This document shows positions 49,288-61,154 of a DNA stretch of 64,000 bases, one piece after another. Origin of the DNA: Salvelinus alpinus (lineage: Eukaryota; Chordata; Actinopteri; Salmoniformes; Salmonidae). A program made the translations under genes and the position numbers. Under the pieces are notes generated by a model. It saw nothing but the letters and a program-made list of their open reading frames with translations, made no database searches and was not told where the DNA came from. The stretch is from positions 77,702,902 through 77,766,901 of the forward strand of contig NC_092091.1 of the NCBI RefSeq assembly GCF_045679555.1, read 5' to 3'. Each line of letters opens with the position of its first letter. Positions within the stretch are counted from its first letter, which is position 1.

Positions 49288-50807
49288 GTGGTGAGATGGC
49301 GGAAGCAGAAGTGTCATTTGAAGTTGAAAGCACATTGAGTACAGTTAGCGAGAACAGTGAAGTTCAAGAATGGAACAAAAAGGGCTAAAATTTATGTGGA
49401 AAATGAGTCTGATGAATCGTTGGAGTGCGTTCTTTGGATAAGAATGTTTATTTGGGAAACCCTTTTGAAGTCACGAGGACGTTGAAGAAGGCGTTGGGGA
49501 AAGTGGATGCAGTTAAAGTAACCAGGAGTGGTATGGTGTTGATATCGTGTAGTCATAGTGACCAGGAGTGGTATGGTGTTGATATTGTGTAGTCATAGTG
49601 ACCAGGAGTGGTATGGTGTTGATATTGTGTAGTCATAGTGACCAGGAGTGGTATGGTGTTGATATCGTGTAGTCATAGTGACCAGGAGTGGTATGGTGTT
49701 GATATCGTGTAGTCATAGTGACCAGGAGTGGTATGGTGTTGATATCGTGTAGTCATAGTAACCAGGAGTGGTATGGTGTTGATATCGTGTGTTTCTAAAG
49801 AGCAAAAGGATCGTGGATTGTGGCTAGTGAAAGTATCGACAGATGAAGTGAACAGCTTTGATTTTAGGAGCAGGTACCTTGTAAAAGATGTTATCTATGG
49901 TGTCCAGTTGGACATTGATAATCAATATCTTAGGTTGAAAACTCCAGGAGTAGTTAATGCACATCGCTTGACCCGTATGGAGAATGGGGAAAAGGAGCAG
50001 AGTTTATCTGTATTATTGATGTTTGATGAGTAATTACCACCCTATGTAAAGTTGGGATACGAAAGATACGCCATAAGAGCGTTTGTGCAAAACCCGATGC
50101 AATGCAGGAAGCGTAAAATGTTTGGCCATGTGTCACGTGTTTGCAGACGGAAGGAATAGGTTATTGAAGTGTCTTTGAATGTAAAATGTTGTAACTGTGG
50201 TGGGGATTTCCGAATTCCCTGACTGCCCTGTTGGGGTGAAAAAGGTTGAGGTGTCAGGAATCAGGGCTGTACAGCACATCTCCTATGTGAAGGAGGTGAA
50301 GCGAGTTGAAAGGGCAAGAGGCCACAGTTCTGAAGAAGATATGGCGGAGGATGCACCACAACCAGTTGCAAATGCTATGAATCAAGTGATCTGGATACAC
50401 TTATTGTGATAAAGGTGGATTTTGTATAATTTATAGCCACAGTTATTAAATGTACTGCACAAGTATCCAAGAAGCCCAAAAAGCTGGACATTATTTTATC
50501 TGCAGCCTAGAAATGTTTGGGCCTCCAAGACTTAACTGCAGAAGCACTGCAAGGACTACTGTCGCCAGGAAATGTCCCTCCATCACAGGATCCTTCTGAG
50601 CCTGTGTAGAGACCTGATTCAAATAGAAAAGCAGGCTGATTTAGTTGAATTAACATTTCCTTACTGATAGTGTGATGGATTTCTGAAATTACTTTTTTAC
50701 CCCGCATTTTTTCCTTTTAAGATTCTTATTATCTATAAGTACAGTAGGTGGCGGAATGCACATCGAATTGTTGCAAACGCCATTACACCAAAGATGAAGA
50801 CTAAGAA
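49288..50807 (+). mobile_element. Nested gag-like (LINE ORF1-type) retroposon with 13-bp target duplication
   Basis: The insert of 1,520 bp lies between two copies of GTGCATGTCAGAG (49275-49287 and 50808-50820). An ATG occurs 9 bp inside the left end. Frameshifted pieces encode a gag-like protein of the LINE ORF1 kind, with CRKRKMFGHVSRVCRRK and CCNCGGDF zinc-knuckle strings (about 50090-50220). It has no reverse transcriptase. The 3' end carries 'cagtaggtggcggaatgca', known from fish retroelements. It must have been moved by another element's machinery. Confidence 0.8.
49521..49798. repeat. 40-bp tandem repeat inside the gag-like frame, 7 copies
   Basis: The core ACCAGGAGTGGTATGGTGTT begins at 49521, 49561 and every 40 bp to 49761. 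It lies within the gag-like coding text, contains TAG, and its period is not a multiple of three, so its growth destroyed the frame. Confidence 0.95.
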
Positions 50808-52042
50808 GTGCATGTCAGAGCAAAAACCAAGCCATGTGGTCGAAGGAATTGTCCGTAGAGCTCAGAGACAGGATTGTGTCGAGGCACAGATCTGGGGAAG
50901 GTTACCAAAACATTTCTGCAACAATGAAGGTCTGGAAAAACACAGTGGCCTCCATCGTTCTTAAATGGAAGAAGGTTGAACATCCAAGGCTCTTCCTAGA
51001 GCTGGCCGCCCGGCCAAACTGAGCAATCGGGGGAGAAGGGCCTTGGTCAGGGAGGTGATCAAGAACCCGATGGTAACTCTTACAGACCTCTAGAGTTCCT
51101 CTGTTGAGATGGGAGAACATTCCAGAAGGACAACCATCTCTGCAGCACTGCACCAATCAGGCCTTTATGGTAGAGTGGCCAGACAGAAGCCACTCATCAG
51201 TAAAAGCCAAATGACAGCCCGCTTGGAGTTTGCCAACAGGCACCTAAAGGACTTAGACCATGAGAAATAAGATTCTCTGGTCTGATGAAACCAAGATTGA
51301 ACTTTTTGGCCTGAATGCCAAGCGTCACGTCCGGAGGAAACCTGGCACCATCCCTACGGTGAAGCTTGGTGGTGGTAGTATTCTGCTGTGGGGATGTTTT
51401 TCTGCAGCAGGGACTGGGAGACTAGTCAGGATCGAGGGAAAGATGAACGGAGCAAATTACAGAGAGATCCTTGATGAAAACCTGCTCCAGAGCGCTCAGG
51501 ACCTCAGACTGGGGCGAAGGTTCACCTTCCATCAGGACAACGACCCTAAGCACACTGCCAATACAATGCTGGAGTGGCTTAGGGACAAGTCTCTGAATGT
51601 CCTTGAGTGGCCCAGCCAGAGCCCGGACTTGAACCCGATCGAACATCTCTGGAGAGACCTTAAAATAGCTTTGCAGCGATGCTCCTCATCCAACCTGACA
51701 GAGCTTGAGAGGATCTGCAGAGAATAATGGGAGTAACTCCCCAAATACAGGTGTGCCAAGCTGGTAGTGTCATACCCAAGAAGACACGAGGCTGTAATCG
51801 CTGCCGAAGGTGCTTCAACAAAGTACTGAGTAAAGGGTCTGAATACTTATGGAAATGTGATATCAGTTTTTTATTTTGAATACATTTGCAAACATAAAAA
51901 AAACTGTTTTAGCTTTGTCATTATGGGGTGTTGTGTGTAGATTGATGAGGAAAAAACGATTTAATTAATTTTACAATAAGGCTGTAATGTAACAAAATGT
52001 GGAGAAAGTCAAGGGGTCTGAATATTTTCCGAATGCACTGTA

Positions 52043-53135
52043 GACATTTAATGTTGGTGTTATATATCAGAGTGGCAAACAGCACAGTTAATTACCACGA
52101 AGTGCTTAGCTGTAAATGTGCTTAGCTACAGTATAAATGGTTTATGAATGGGAAATTAGATTTGACTTAACCTTGACTGGATAGGATTAATGGGTTACGA
52201 AAGAGTTCTGTATGAGTCTCAACGACATGATGTGATCAGTCAAATTACCCTGAGGATTCACCCCTGTGGAGATCTTCATGTATCATTGACCTCAAGGAGA
52301 AGAATAAGAAGTTATATACCAGCTGGTGGGGGAAATGAGGCGGGTACAGGCTATATATATCAGCATAACCTGGTTTGGCCTTTTGGCATATTCACTAACA
52401 CTGGCATTCCAGAAGTACACTTTAGAGAACAGCCATAATGATGACACTATGCTGTCATTGTAATGATGCATCTATAAAGATACCTACATATGAGCTCCTA
52501 CATGACATGACCTGTTATAACACGTTCATGAAATGCTTATAGATGTGTAATGAATGTGTTATGGATATATAGTGCAAATGAATTGTTACTAACTAATCAT
52601 AATGGATGTGTCAGCATGGCATGTAAAGGTTCAGTATCTTCCCTGATTCTAAATATATGATGGTGAATTCCTCATCTCATAATGCTGTGTTGAAATCAAT
52701 GAAAGTTTATTATAATATCTGAATTCATTCTTGCTTCTATTCCTGTGATTCATTCTGTCAATGATCTTCCTCTGCTTGCTTTAACTTTATCAGTAGTACA
52801 GTGTTAAACACTTGTTATTGTGGAGAGGAATTATAATAAACATTATTTTAATTTATATATTTTTCATTTTTGTGTTGCGGGGTGTGGATGCAACAGTTTA
52901 GCAGAGGTGCAGCACCGTTAATAAATTAATATAGCGGAAACTCTTCATTTTTGTTAAATTACAAATCCAACTAATGTTGTGTGACTTCTGTTTTTAGCAT
53001 ATTTCTTCCCATATCAAAAGTACTTGCAAGCTGGCCTATTCTACTTTTCACCTACTATTGTTATTTTCCTCCTGTATTATGCACTGTATTTCTGGGGTTA
53101 AACTGTAACATTAACAATAATGTATTTTCCCTTAG
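52043..53135. other. Intron before FN3 exon fragment 7
   Basis: 52043-52511 is absent from the partner block near 26462; 52512-53135 matches 26463-27086. It ends with acceptor TTTTCCCTTAG. Confidence 0.65.
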
Positions 53136-53234
53136 TACTTCCTGCTCCAGACCAGCTGACTGTTGACTCAGTGGACACCACATCAGCTGCTGTTAGCTGG
53201 AGCCAGCCACCAGGATTGGACCAAACCCAACATC
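53136..53234 (+). pseudogene. FN3 exon 7, 3' part deleted
   Basis: A normal acceptor and the first 99 bp of an FN3 exon (to CCAAACCCAACATC) are present. The text then jumps into sequence that normally lies in the following intron ('gatgtgtcagtatgggatg'), so the second half of the domain and its donor are gone. Reading on, the frame meets TGA near 53283. It is the duplication partner of exon 2. It is probably skipped in splicing; the GGTACAG near 53261 is only a weak alternative donor. Confidence 0.9.
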
Positions 53235-53749
53235 CTAATGGATGTGTCAGTATGGGATGTAAAGGTACAGTATCTTCACTATGAGAAATATAAGATGGTG
53301 AATTCCACAGACCTCATCATGCAGAATGGTAATGAAATTAATAAACGTTTTAATGATATCAGAATTCATGCTTGCTTCCCATTAGTGTCAGTCATTATGT
53401 CAAGGAGTTGATCTGCCTCTGCTTGTTTTAACTTTATCAGTAGTACAGTGTTAAACACTTGTTATTGTGGAGAGATTTATAATCCCAGCATACATGTTTT
53501 ACTATTTAAATGTTTTGCTCTAATTTAGCAGAGGTGCAGTGCCATCAGATATGAATGTAGTGAAACCTTTCATTTTTGTTTCATTACAAATCCAACTTCT
53601 GTTGTGTGACTTCTGTTTTTAGCTTATTTCTTCCCACATCAAAAGGAATTACAATCTGGCCTTTACTATTTTACTACTACTCTTCTTCTTGTCTGTGATA
53701 TATTACTGGAGTTAAACTGTAGCCTTGACAATAATGCATTTTCCCTTAG
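53235..53749. other. Intron between exon fragment 7 and FN3 exon 8
   Basis: Duplicate of the intron before exon 3 but without the solo LTR, so it serves as the empty site. It ends with acceptor TTTTCCCTTAG. Confidence 0.7.
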
Positions 53750-53911
53750 TACTTCCTCGCTGTCCAGGGACAGAACCACACATCACTACCACATCTTCAC
53801 CCAGCATCACTCTCTCTGACCTGCAAGGTGGTACTCAGTACTCTGTCACTGTCTGCACTGTGCTGGAAATTGGAACGCAAAGTCAACTGGTGTCAACAAC
53901 CCTCACCACAG
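53750..53911 (+). CDS. FN3 exon 8, shortened in frame
   Basis: 162 bp with normal acceptor and donor, phase 1 at both ends. Relative to its 270-bp sisters it lacks 108 bp (36 residues). The deletion follows the first eight bases and removes strands A to C, including the conserved Trp and the YQISY Tyr. The remaining part keeps the CPGTEP to TQYSVTVCTV half. The frame stays open, so it can be spliced but cannot make a complete FN3 fold. It mixes features of exon 3 (flanking introns, SPSIT) and exon 5 (LQGGTQYSV). Confidence 0.82.
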
Positions 53912-54425
53912 GTAAGGAAGTACCCAACTTAAGTATTATTTCTGGTGTCAAAGTTAATTAAGCTTTGACTAGTTAGTAAGAAAGTACCCTACTTAAGTAT
54001 TGTCTGTGAAAAATCTGGTTGAATCAACTTTATTTAAACGTAAATTGTCGACGTATTGTGACATAGAATCTATGTGGAAAATACATTGGACTTGAAAAAA
54101 GTAATCAACAAACTGTTTTTTTGAGGGGAGTAATTCTACTCCAGGATCATGTCATCATGGTAACCAAATTTCAACATAGAAAAACCTTTTTGTAAAATAT
54201 GTTGGATTTGTACCTTCAAAACAATGTCAGCTCTTCAATGTAATATCCACCTTCAGAATAAACAATCAGCTGGGAAGCACCTCCTACCTGAGAGTTGATC
54301 TACCCTTTTGTCTCCCAGGGTTTTAACCCAAGTAATCAACAAACTGTTGTTTTGACTGGAATACATTTTTGATGGTGAATTTCCTTGGATCTTTTCTTTT
54401 TCCTGATCTTCCTTTCTATTTACAG
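53912..54425. other. Last intron before the GTPase exon
   Basis: The first 75 bp are the FN3-type intron; the rest is unique. It ends with the strong acceptor CTTTCTATTTACAG. Confidence 0.7.
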
Positions 54426-57400
54426 AACCCAGTCTCAAGGAGCTGTTGTCCAAGACTGGACTAGAAGATCATTATGAAAACAAGCTGACGTTAAGTACTG
54501 TCCTTGAGATAAATGATGATACTACATCAGATGAACCTCTTACCACTATGCAGTCACTTCCAGGGGCCTTCCTTAAGAAATTAATGATGGCAAATGTGAA
54601 TGCTAGGAGTGTGAAATGTCTGAACACTGACCAGGAGGTTTCCTATTGTGGTGTAGACAACCTGAACACTGACACTGATAACAGCAATGTCATTAATCCA
54701 CTGGACCTGATAACTGCCCTGTTTCTGTGTTCAGATGGTTTCCTGCAGCAGGAGATGGTCCAGAAAATGTCCATGTGTCAGTTTGCTGTTCCTCTTCTGC
54801 TGCCCAACTGTGACACAAAACAAAGCACTTTGATGCTGTGGGCCTTGAGGGACATAGTGAGGAAATTTAGACCCTCTTCCCAAATGGCTACAAATGCTTT
54901 CGTGGAGGAGAGAATTGTACTCTCTGATATTCCTATGGTGTCCTTTGTTAGGCTAGGAGAGAGCAGCTTGTCCAAGTCTCAGATTTTGAACAAGTTGCTT
55001 AGTAACCCTCAACAGTACCATGACACTTTTGTTCATCATGATATGGAATGTGGCGATGTCCCTCGTCAAATCTCAGATGGTCTGGTTGAAATCAGCTGGT
55101 ACTTTCCATGTGGGAACAGAAACATAGACATGTTCACTAAGCCTGTATCTGTTGCCAATCACAGAGGAGACATCAGGTCCTTTGAAACACAGTTCTCCTT
55201 TCTGTGTCAAACATCAGCTGCAGTTTACATTTTCATTGATGATTTTGAGTCAGACCTCAAGGTTTTGGAAGGAAAAATCACAAAAGCAGAGATATTTCTG
55301 GTTGTCAACTCTCAGAATAAAACATTCAGGGTGGACACATTGAAGAAAATGATCACAAACTACAGTATCAACCCAACAAATGTGATTGTGAAGAAGAAGC
55401 AGAATGATGCAGAATTTGTCAAAATCCTGCAGTCATCTGTGGGTGACATCATCGAAAAAAGTAAAAACAGATTGACAATTGAAAACATGGCTGAAGTAGC
55501 TCATCAGTTTGGGATTCTGGTTGATGAAGACGGTGAGTGTCAGAGTGCCAGGAATATGGCAGATGAAATCACCAGGAACTTCAAAGACACAATGATATTC
55601 AAAGATGAACAGCTACCCTTACAAGGGCAAATCTGGAAAGAGCTTTCCCAGTTAGAAAAAGAGATGTGTAGACTGAGAAAAGCAGGGAGTCAAGATATTG
55701 AACACTACAAGAGCTCTCTGAAGAGAAAGGAGGAAGAGCTGAGAAAGAAACAATATACATTTGACATGTCAGATGCAATGGCAAGCTTCATTTCAGGATT
55801 GTCAGGATCAGGAGCGGAGCGTTCCTATTTCCTCAAATGGATGCGGATAAATCTGGACAATCTGTCACGGCAGAACCTGTCTGATTTGAGGGACCGGTAC
55901 AAAGATCTTTGCCAAAATTCTCCTGAGAAAAAAGATGACATTAAAGATTTGGATAAGCAATTATCTGACTGTTCCTTAGGCCTTGAACACTTCCTGCGTG
56001 AGTTGGGCCAGTTATATGAAGCTGCCTGCTCCCTCCCTGAAGACAGTCCTCAAAGGAAACAGATGGAGAATCTCCCTGGATTGTGTGCTCAGATGCTGTT
56101 GGATGGTTTCCCCATTGAGCTTGTGGATGGAGATGCATCAAATATCCCTCTGAAATGGATATCAGCTGTACTGACTCAGCTTCATACTCTTGTCCAATCC
56201 AACAGCAAGATCCGGGTTGTCACAGTTTTAGGTGTACAAAGCACAGGGAAGTCCACTCTCCTCAACACCATGTTTGGAGTCCAGTTTGCTGTCAGCAGTG
56301 GAAGATGCACCAGAGGGGCCTTCATGCTACTGATTAAAGTCAACAAAGACCTCAAGGAGGAGCTGAAATGTGACTTCATCATGGTGATTGACACAGAGGG
56401 GTTGAAATCACCAGAGTTGGCTCAACTAGATGACAGCTATGAACATGACAATGAACTGGCCACACTGGTGATAGGACTCAGTGATGTCACTATCATCAAC
56501 ATGTCCATGGAGAACTCCACAGAGATGAAAGACATTCTACAGATTGTTGTTCATGCTTTTATCAGGATGAAGGAAGTGGGGAAGAAGCCAGTATGTCATT
56601 TTGTGCACCAGAATGTGTCAGACATGTCTGCTCATGACAACAACATGAGGGACAGGAAGAAGATGTTGGAACAGTTGAATCAAATGACCCTGGCAGCAGC
56701 CAGAATGGAGAAGAAGGACAATATCACCAAGTTCACTGATGTGATGGACTATGATCCAGACACAAGCAGCTGCTACATCCCAGGACTGTGGCATGGGACT
56801 CCCCCTATGGCTCCAGTCAATGCTGGATACAGTGAGGCTGTGTACAGCTTCAAGAAGACCTTGATGAAAGATTTCAGAAATTGCCAGAGTAATGATGACA
56901 TGACACATTTCCTGAAGTGGACACAAAGTTTGTGGGAGTCTGTTAAATTTGAGAAATTCATCTTCAGTTTCAGAAACAGCTTGGTTGCAGATGCATACTC
57001 CAGATTATGCTCTGAGTACAATGTTTGGGAATGGACCTTCCAGAAGGAGATGTATAAATGGATGGTGAGTGCTGAAAACAAAATATCCAATTTTGTCATG
57101 ACAGATCAACATCTCCAGAGGTCCATAAGAGATGTGCTACAAGACTTGATGATAGAAGCATCTGGGAAACTGTCAGAGGGAGAAAAGAAAATCCAAGACA
57201 ATCTGGTAAAATACTTTGAAAAGCAAGATGGACATGTCAATCTGGTGGAAAAATACAAGGAGGACTTTGTGTCTAGCGCCAAAACACTGAGACGAGAGAC
57301 AGAAAACACAGTGAGGAACAAACTGCAAGGAGCTGTTGAAATCAAAGAGGGAATGACAGAACTGAACAACATCAAGAGTTCTCAGGCAAATACAATGGAA

Positions 57401-59092
57401 AAGAAGGTTCTGACTCTGCTTCAGAAATGTAGACAGAAAAAATCTGTTCTATCAGATATGGAACTCAGTGAAGAGTTTGAAAACATGTGGAAGGAAACTC
57501 TTTCTGAGATACGCTTCAAAGGACTCCCAAGAAGAGATGTGGCTCAGGATGCCTTCTTTATGTTAAATGGAAATCTATCAACAAGGGGTGGCCACGTTAA
57601 TAGTATGGTGGTTGGAAACAACCTGGTGGAATGTGGTAAAAAAGAATTTGTTGTGAAAACGGGGGGTTTAGGGAAGAGACTTGAGGGCTTTGTTATGCAC
57701 TTGGACATCAACCATTACAGGAATAAACTACAAGAGTTGTGTGATGACATCATAACACAGTGTCATTTGTTTATAACACAGAAGGTGGAAAGCAAAACAG
57801 ATTACCATGATACTTACATCAAAGAGCTGCTGAACAATATTGATGAAACATTGCAACAACACAAGAATGTTGAAGTCAGTGATGAATGTGAGGTTTCTCT
57901 CAAACAACACATCTGTGGCAGAGCAGCAAGACAGTTCCAGAAGATGCATAATGATTTCATCTCACTCAATGACCCAAGGAAGTGTCTGGAACTGTCTAAG
58001 AACAAGTACCTTACTGAGTTCAAACACATATTTCACAACCAAGATCAGTGCCAAAAGAAAGCTGAGGAGTTCTCTAAGCTCTTACAGACAGCTGTACAGG
58101 ACTATGTGACCAAAATGATTGGTCCTGATGTAGTTGATGAAGTGAAGACAGGTAAAGGGTCAGAGGATTACAGCACCCGAAAGGCTTTCCAGTTCTCCGT
58201 TTTGAAACAACTGACTGAAGGAAAATATGAGAAATATAAAGAGTACATTAACTATTATGAAAAGTTTGTGAAGAACTGGCTGTTTGACCAGATTGTCCAA
58301 CAACTGTCAAAGGACCGCAGTCTGGAGAAATTGGAGAAGAAACATCTTTCAGAGATAGTCAAGATGATCACTGACACAATCTCTAACATCAGGAAAACAA
58401 CTGGCACAACAAATGTAAATGATGTCAAGACATTCATTCAGAACATCTGCAGAGCTCTTGAAGAGAAGCTGGTCCTCAAGGATGCTCTGGATTCCATCTT
58501 GATTCTGAACACTTCTGACACAAAACAGTTTGCTGTCTACCTCACAGAGTTTGTGAGAGAAATGGAGCAGTCACTAGCTGTTACGTACAACCATCAAAGA
58601 GATATTGAAGAGAGACTCAAATCTCTGCCATTCAAGCCTCAGGACAAGATGTTCACCAATTTGTTTGGCTGTGGCAAGCAATGTCCTTTCTGCGGTGTAC
58701 CCTGTGAAGCAGGAGGGAAGGACCATGCCCAACACTTTACATCAATTCATCGTCCACAAGGTCTAAAAAGTGTAACGTTCAGACCTACAAATAAGTTATT
58801 AACTAACATATGTTCCTCTGATGTAACCAGTAATTTATTATTCATCCACCCCCTGGTGACGGGAGAGAATCCTCACCCCTACAAGGACTACCAGAAATAT
58901 TACCCTGACTGGATCATAACTGGAGATCCCAGCATTAAGGCTTCAGACTACTGGAAGTATGTGATGACCACATTCAATGAGAGAATTGCTACAGAGATGA
59001 ATGCACTTCCTGCTGATATCCCAGATGACTGGAAGACATTAACACATGGTGACGCATTGAAGAGCTTGAAAGAGGCTTTCAACATGAAATAA
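54426..59092 (+). CDS. gvin1-like: VLIG-type large GTPase, terminal exon (GVIN1/URGCP family)
   Basis: One exon of 4,667 bp follows a strong acceptor and begins in phase 1, as FN3 splicing requires. It encodes about 1,554 residues; positions below count from the TTG codon at 54446. An N-terminal conserved block (MSMCQFAVPLLLP, about 110-122) is typical of URGCP and VLIG proteins. The G domain has the P-loop GVQSTGKS at 596-603, switch II DTEG at 649-652 and the family-typical HQNVSD at 721-726 where a classical NKxD would be. A long helical, Lys/Glu-rich region follows. Near the C-terminus, Cys1409, 1413, 1416, 1420 with His1427, 1430, 1435 form a probable metal site. The family is interferon-inducible, large and cytosolic/nuclear in mammals (about 2,400 residues); the exact role is unclear. 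The intact frame argues for function. Confidence 0.93.
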
Positions 59093-59296
59093 AGTGGAGT
59101 TTTACTGTATATAATGACTCTTGTTTACCAACATGTTAACGTATAACTGAATATTCAAAGACTTGACAACCAGAAATAACTCTGGTTTTATCACAGAATC
59201 AAAATGTGAGGAGCCAGTCACCCAGAGTTGTTGAAATAATGTGCAGATTTGGAAATACACAACTGGATCACAGAGAGTCAAATTTACAAGTACATG

Positions 59297-59302
59297 AATA
59301 AA
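59297..59302 (+). terminator. Probable polyadenylation signal
   Basis: AATAAA about 205 bp after the stop codon. Another AATAAA overlaps the stop at 59088-59093, too close for normal use, and further ones occur past 59940. Which is used cannot be told from sequence. Confidence 0.4.
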
Positions 59303-59576
59303 CTATATGATCTCTTAGCAATTTACATATCTGCATTTTCATCCTAATGTAAGTCTTATTGTGAAAAATGCATTTCTTGTTTCAAATAGAGGTATTACAC
59401 ATTCATTATACTTTCAATAGTTTACTTAATCAAAAATTATTACTAAGAAGATTTAAAACATGTTTTATTTGGCCACACCTTAATAGTGATTTGTTTAATG
59501 ACGTGGCTGGTTCTGAAGGTATTTCCCAATGTTCAAAGTCAATCTTGAGGGAAATGCCTGAATGATGATTTTCTTG

Positions 59577-59735
59577 TTGTTGTTGAGGATGATTTTCTTA
59601 TTGTGCTGATGATGATGATGATGATGATTTTCTTATTGTGTTGATGATGTTGATGATTTTCTTATTGTTGTTGATGATGATGATGATTTTCCTATTGTGT
59701 TGATGATGATTTTATTTTTGCTGTTGATGATGATG
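59577..59735. repeat. GAT-rich compound microsatellite
   Basis: Runs of GATGATGATGAT alternate with TTTTCTTATTGTG segments about every 40-50 bp. Confidence 0.9.
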
Positions 59736-61154
59736 ATTAAATGTTTCTAGTTAATGACCACAAATAGGGTGATTCTGATAATAATGTGAGTTTGAACTCT
59801 TTAGAGCTGGAGGGAATGACTTTCAGTTGGGCAAAGTTAATTTTGTTTATTATTATTATCACTTACAAATGATTTTTTTGTTGCAGTGAACACATAGTTT
59901 ACAGACATATCGTGAGTTAATGCAAATGACGAATACAAATCAATCAATTAATAAAACATTATTTGGTTTAAAAAGATTTGGATGAAAAACATTATTTGGC
60001 TTCATGAGAAATACGGTACATCAATAAAAAAATGTACACTAATTGTTCACCTGGAATCTGTTCTCTACCATTTTAATCAGCTAGATACAAATAAAGGCAC
60101 ACAAAGTGTGTATCAAGTGTCTGAGTAAAGTGCTGATCTAGGATCAGGTCCTCCCTGTCCATGTAGTCTTCTTCAATGTGATCTAAAAGGCTAAACGGAT
60201 CCTAAGTTAGCGCTCTTGCTCTGAATACTATTGATGTTCTGTGTTCTATTGATACGTTCAGCCCCTGGTAATAAAGAAAATACCAGAATGAATAACTAGA
60301 TGGGGGTGTTGGTATGTCATCTGTGACTTTAAACGGTCACAGACAATCTGACAGATAAATTCCTCTTGCTGCTCATTCTGGACCAGTGAATACACTGACC
60401 AAGACATTCTGAAACCTGAGTTGTTGACCAGATCGAACCATGTATTATTAAGTACCATGTCAGTGGTTATAGTAACATGTTAGCTGTCTGTTAAACATGT
60501 TTATGCCATATTTAAGTGGTTTTCACCTGTCAACTCTATAATTATCGGTGGTAGTAACGGCTGAGGAAACTTCCCATGTCAACGAATCAAATGTATGGGT
60601 GGTTTTGGGCCAACCAGATGTGTGAGTTGGCTACATAAAATACATGTAGATCTTGACATTGTCATGGTGTTTGTTGAAGTGCAACCCTTCCACCGTGGTG
60701 TATTAAAATAATATTGGACCTGGAGAACCTGTCATAGATACCTTGAGTCGTCTCATCACTCCTCTATAAATCTGAATTCAATATTTAATCTTCAGTTTCA
60801 ATCAGGGATTTGAAAAACAACCAAACAGCCTCTGCAACACTTGTTTACTAGAATAATTATCTTTAATAATCACAACTAGTCATCACACCAGTAGTGGTGC
60901 GTGGGTAAAATCACTGAGGGAGTCAGAAAAAAAACAATTTTACAACCTGTTGTGATAATTGCGTTGTTTGCTCAATAACCTGTTAATTCATATGCTTTGA
61001 CACCGTGATATATAGTCCTAAAGGTCAAGACAATAAGAACACACAGTGGCAGAATAAATAAAACTATACCTTTGTTTCATCACAGAACCAGAGAGAAATC
61101 TCTGTCTGCTGATCACACAGATAACTAGGTTCACCAGCATTGTTCTGTTCTTTT

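Larger units (their letters stand above)
48906..52042 (+). mobile_element. Tc1 transposon copy 4, split by a nested retroposon
   Basis: The left end is TGCATTGGAAAGTATTCAGA and the right end GAATATTTTCCGAATGCACT followed by GTA. Without the nested insert and its duplicated target the element is about 1.60 kb, the usual size of fish Tc1 transposons. The transposase part 51260-51727 is the longest intact stretch in the window, with WSDETK, HQDND and DLNPIEHLW carrying the three DDE acidic residues. A stop after 51724 and frameshifts upstream disable it. Confidence 0.92.
59093..61150. other. 3' flank of the GTPase gene
   Basis: 3' untranslated and intergenic text, AT-rich, with a GAT-rich microsatellite at 59577-59735. 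No further exon or RNA gene was recognised. Confidence 0.55.

Noticed and set aside
51260-51727. Functional Tc1 transposase
   Set aside because: Although the three acidic residues are visible, frameshifts upstream and a stop near 51725 prevent a full-length enzyme.
53163-53411. Frame starting within exon fragment 7
   Set aside because: It is in a different frame from the FN3 exon and runs into intron-derived text.
56618-57375. Minus-strand frames inside the GTPase exon
   Set aside because: Shadows of the strongly supported plus-strand coding sequence; no homology recognised.
59577-59735. Coding Asp/Met repeat in GAT-rich stretch
   Set aside because: Lies in the 3' flank after the stop codon and is a simple microsatellite.
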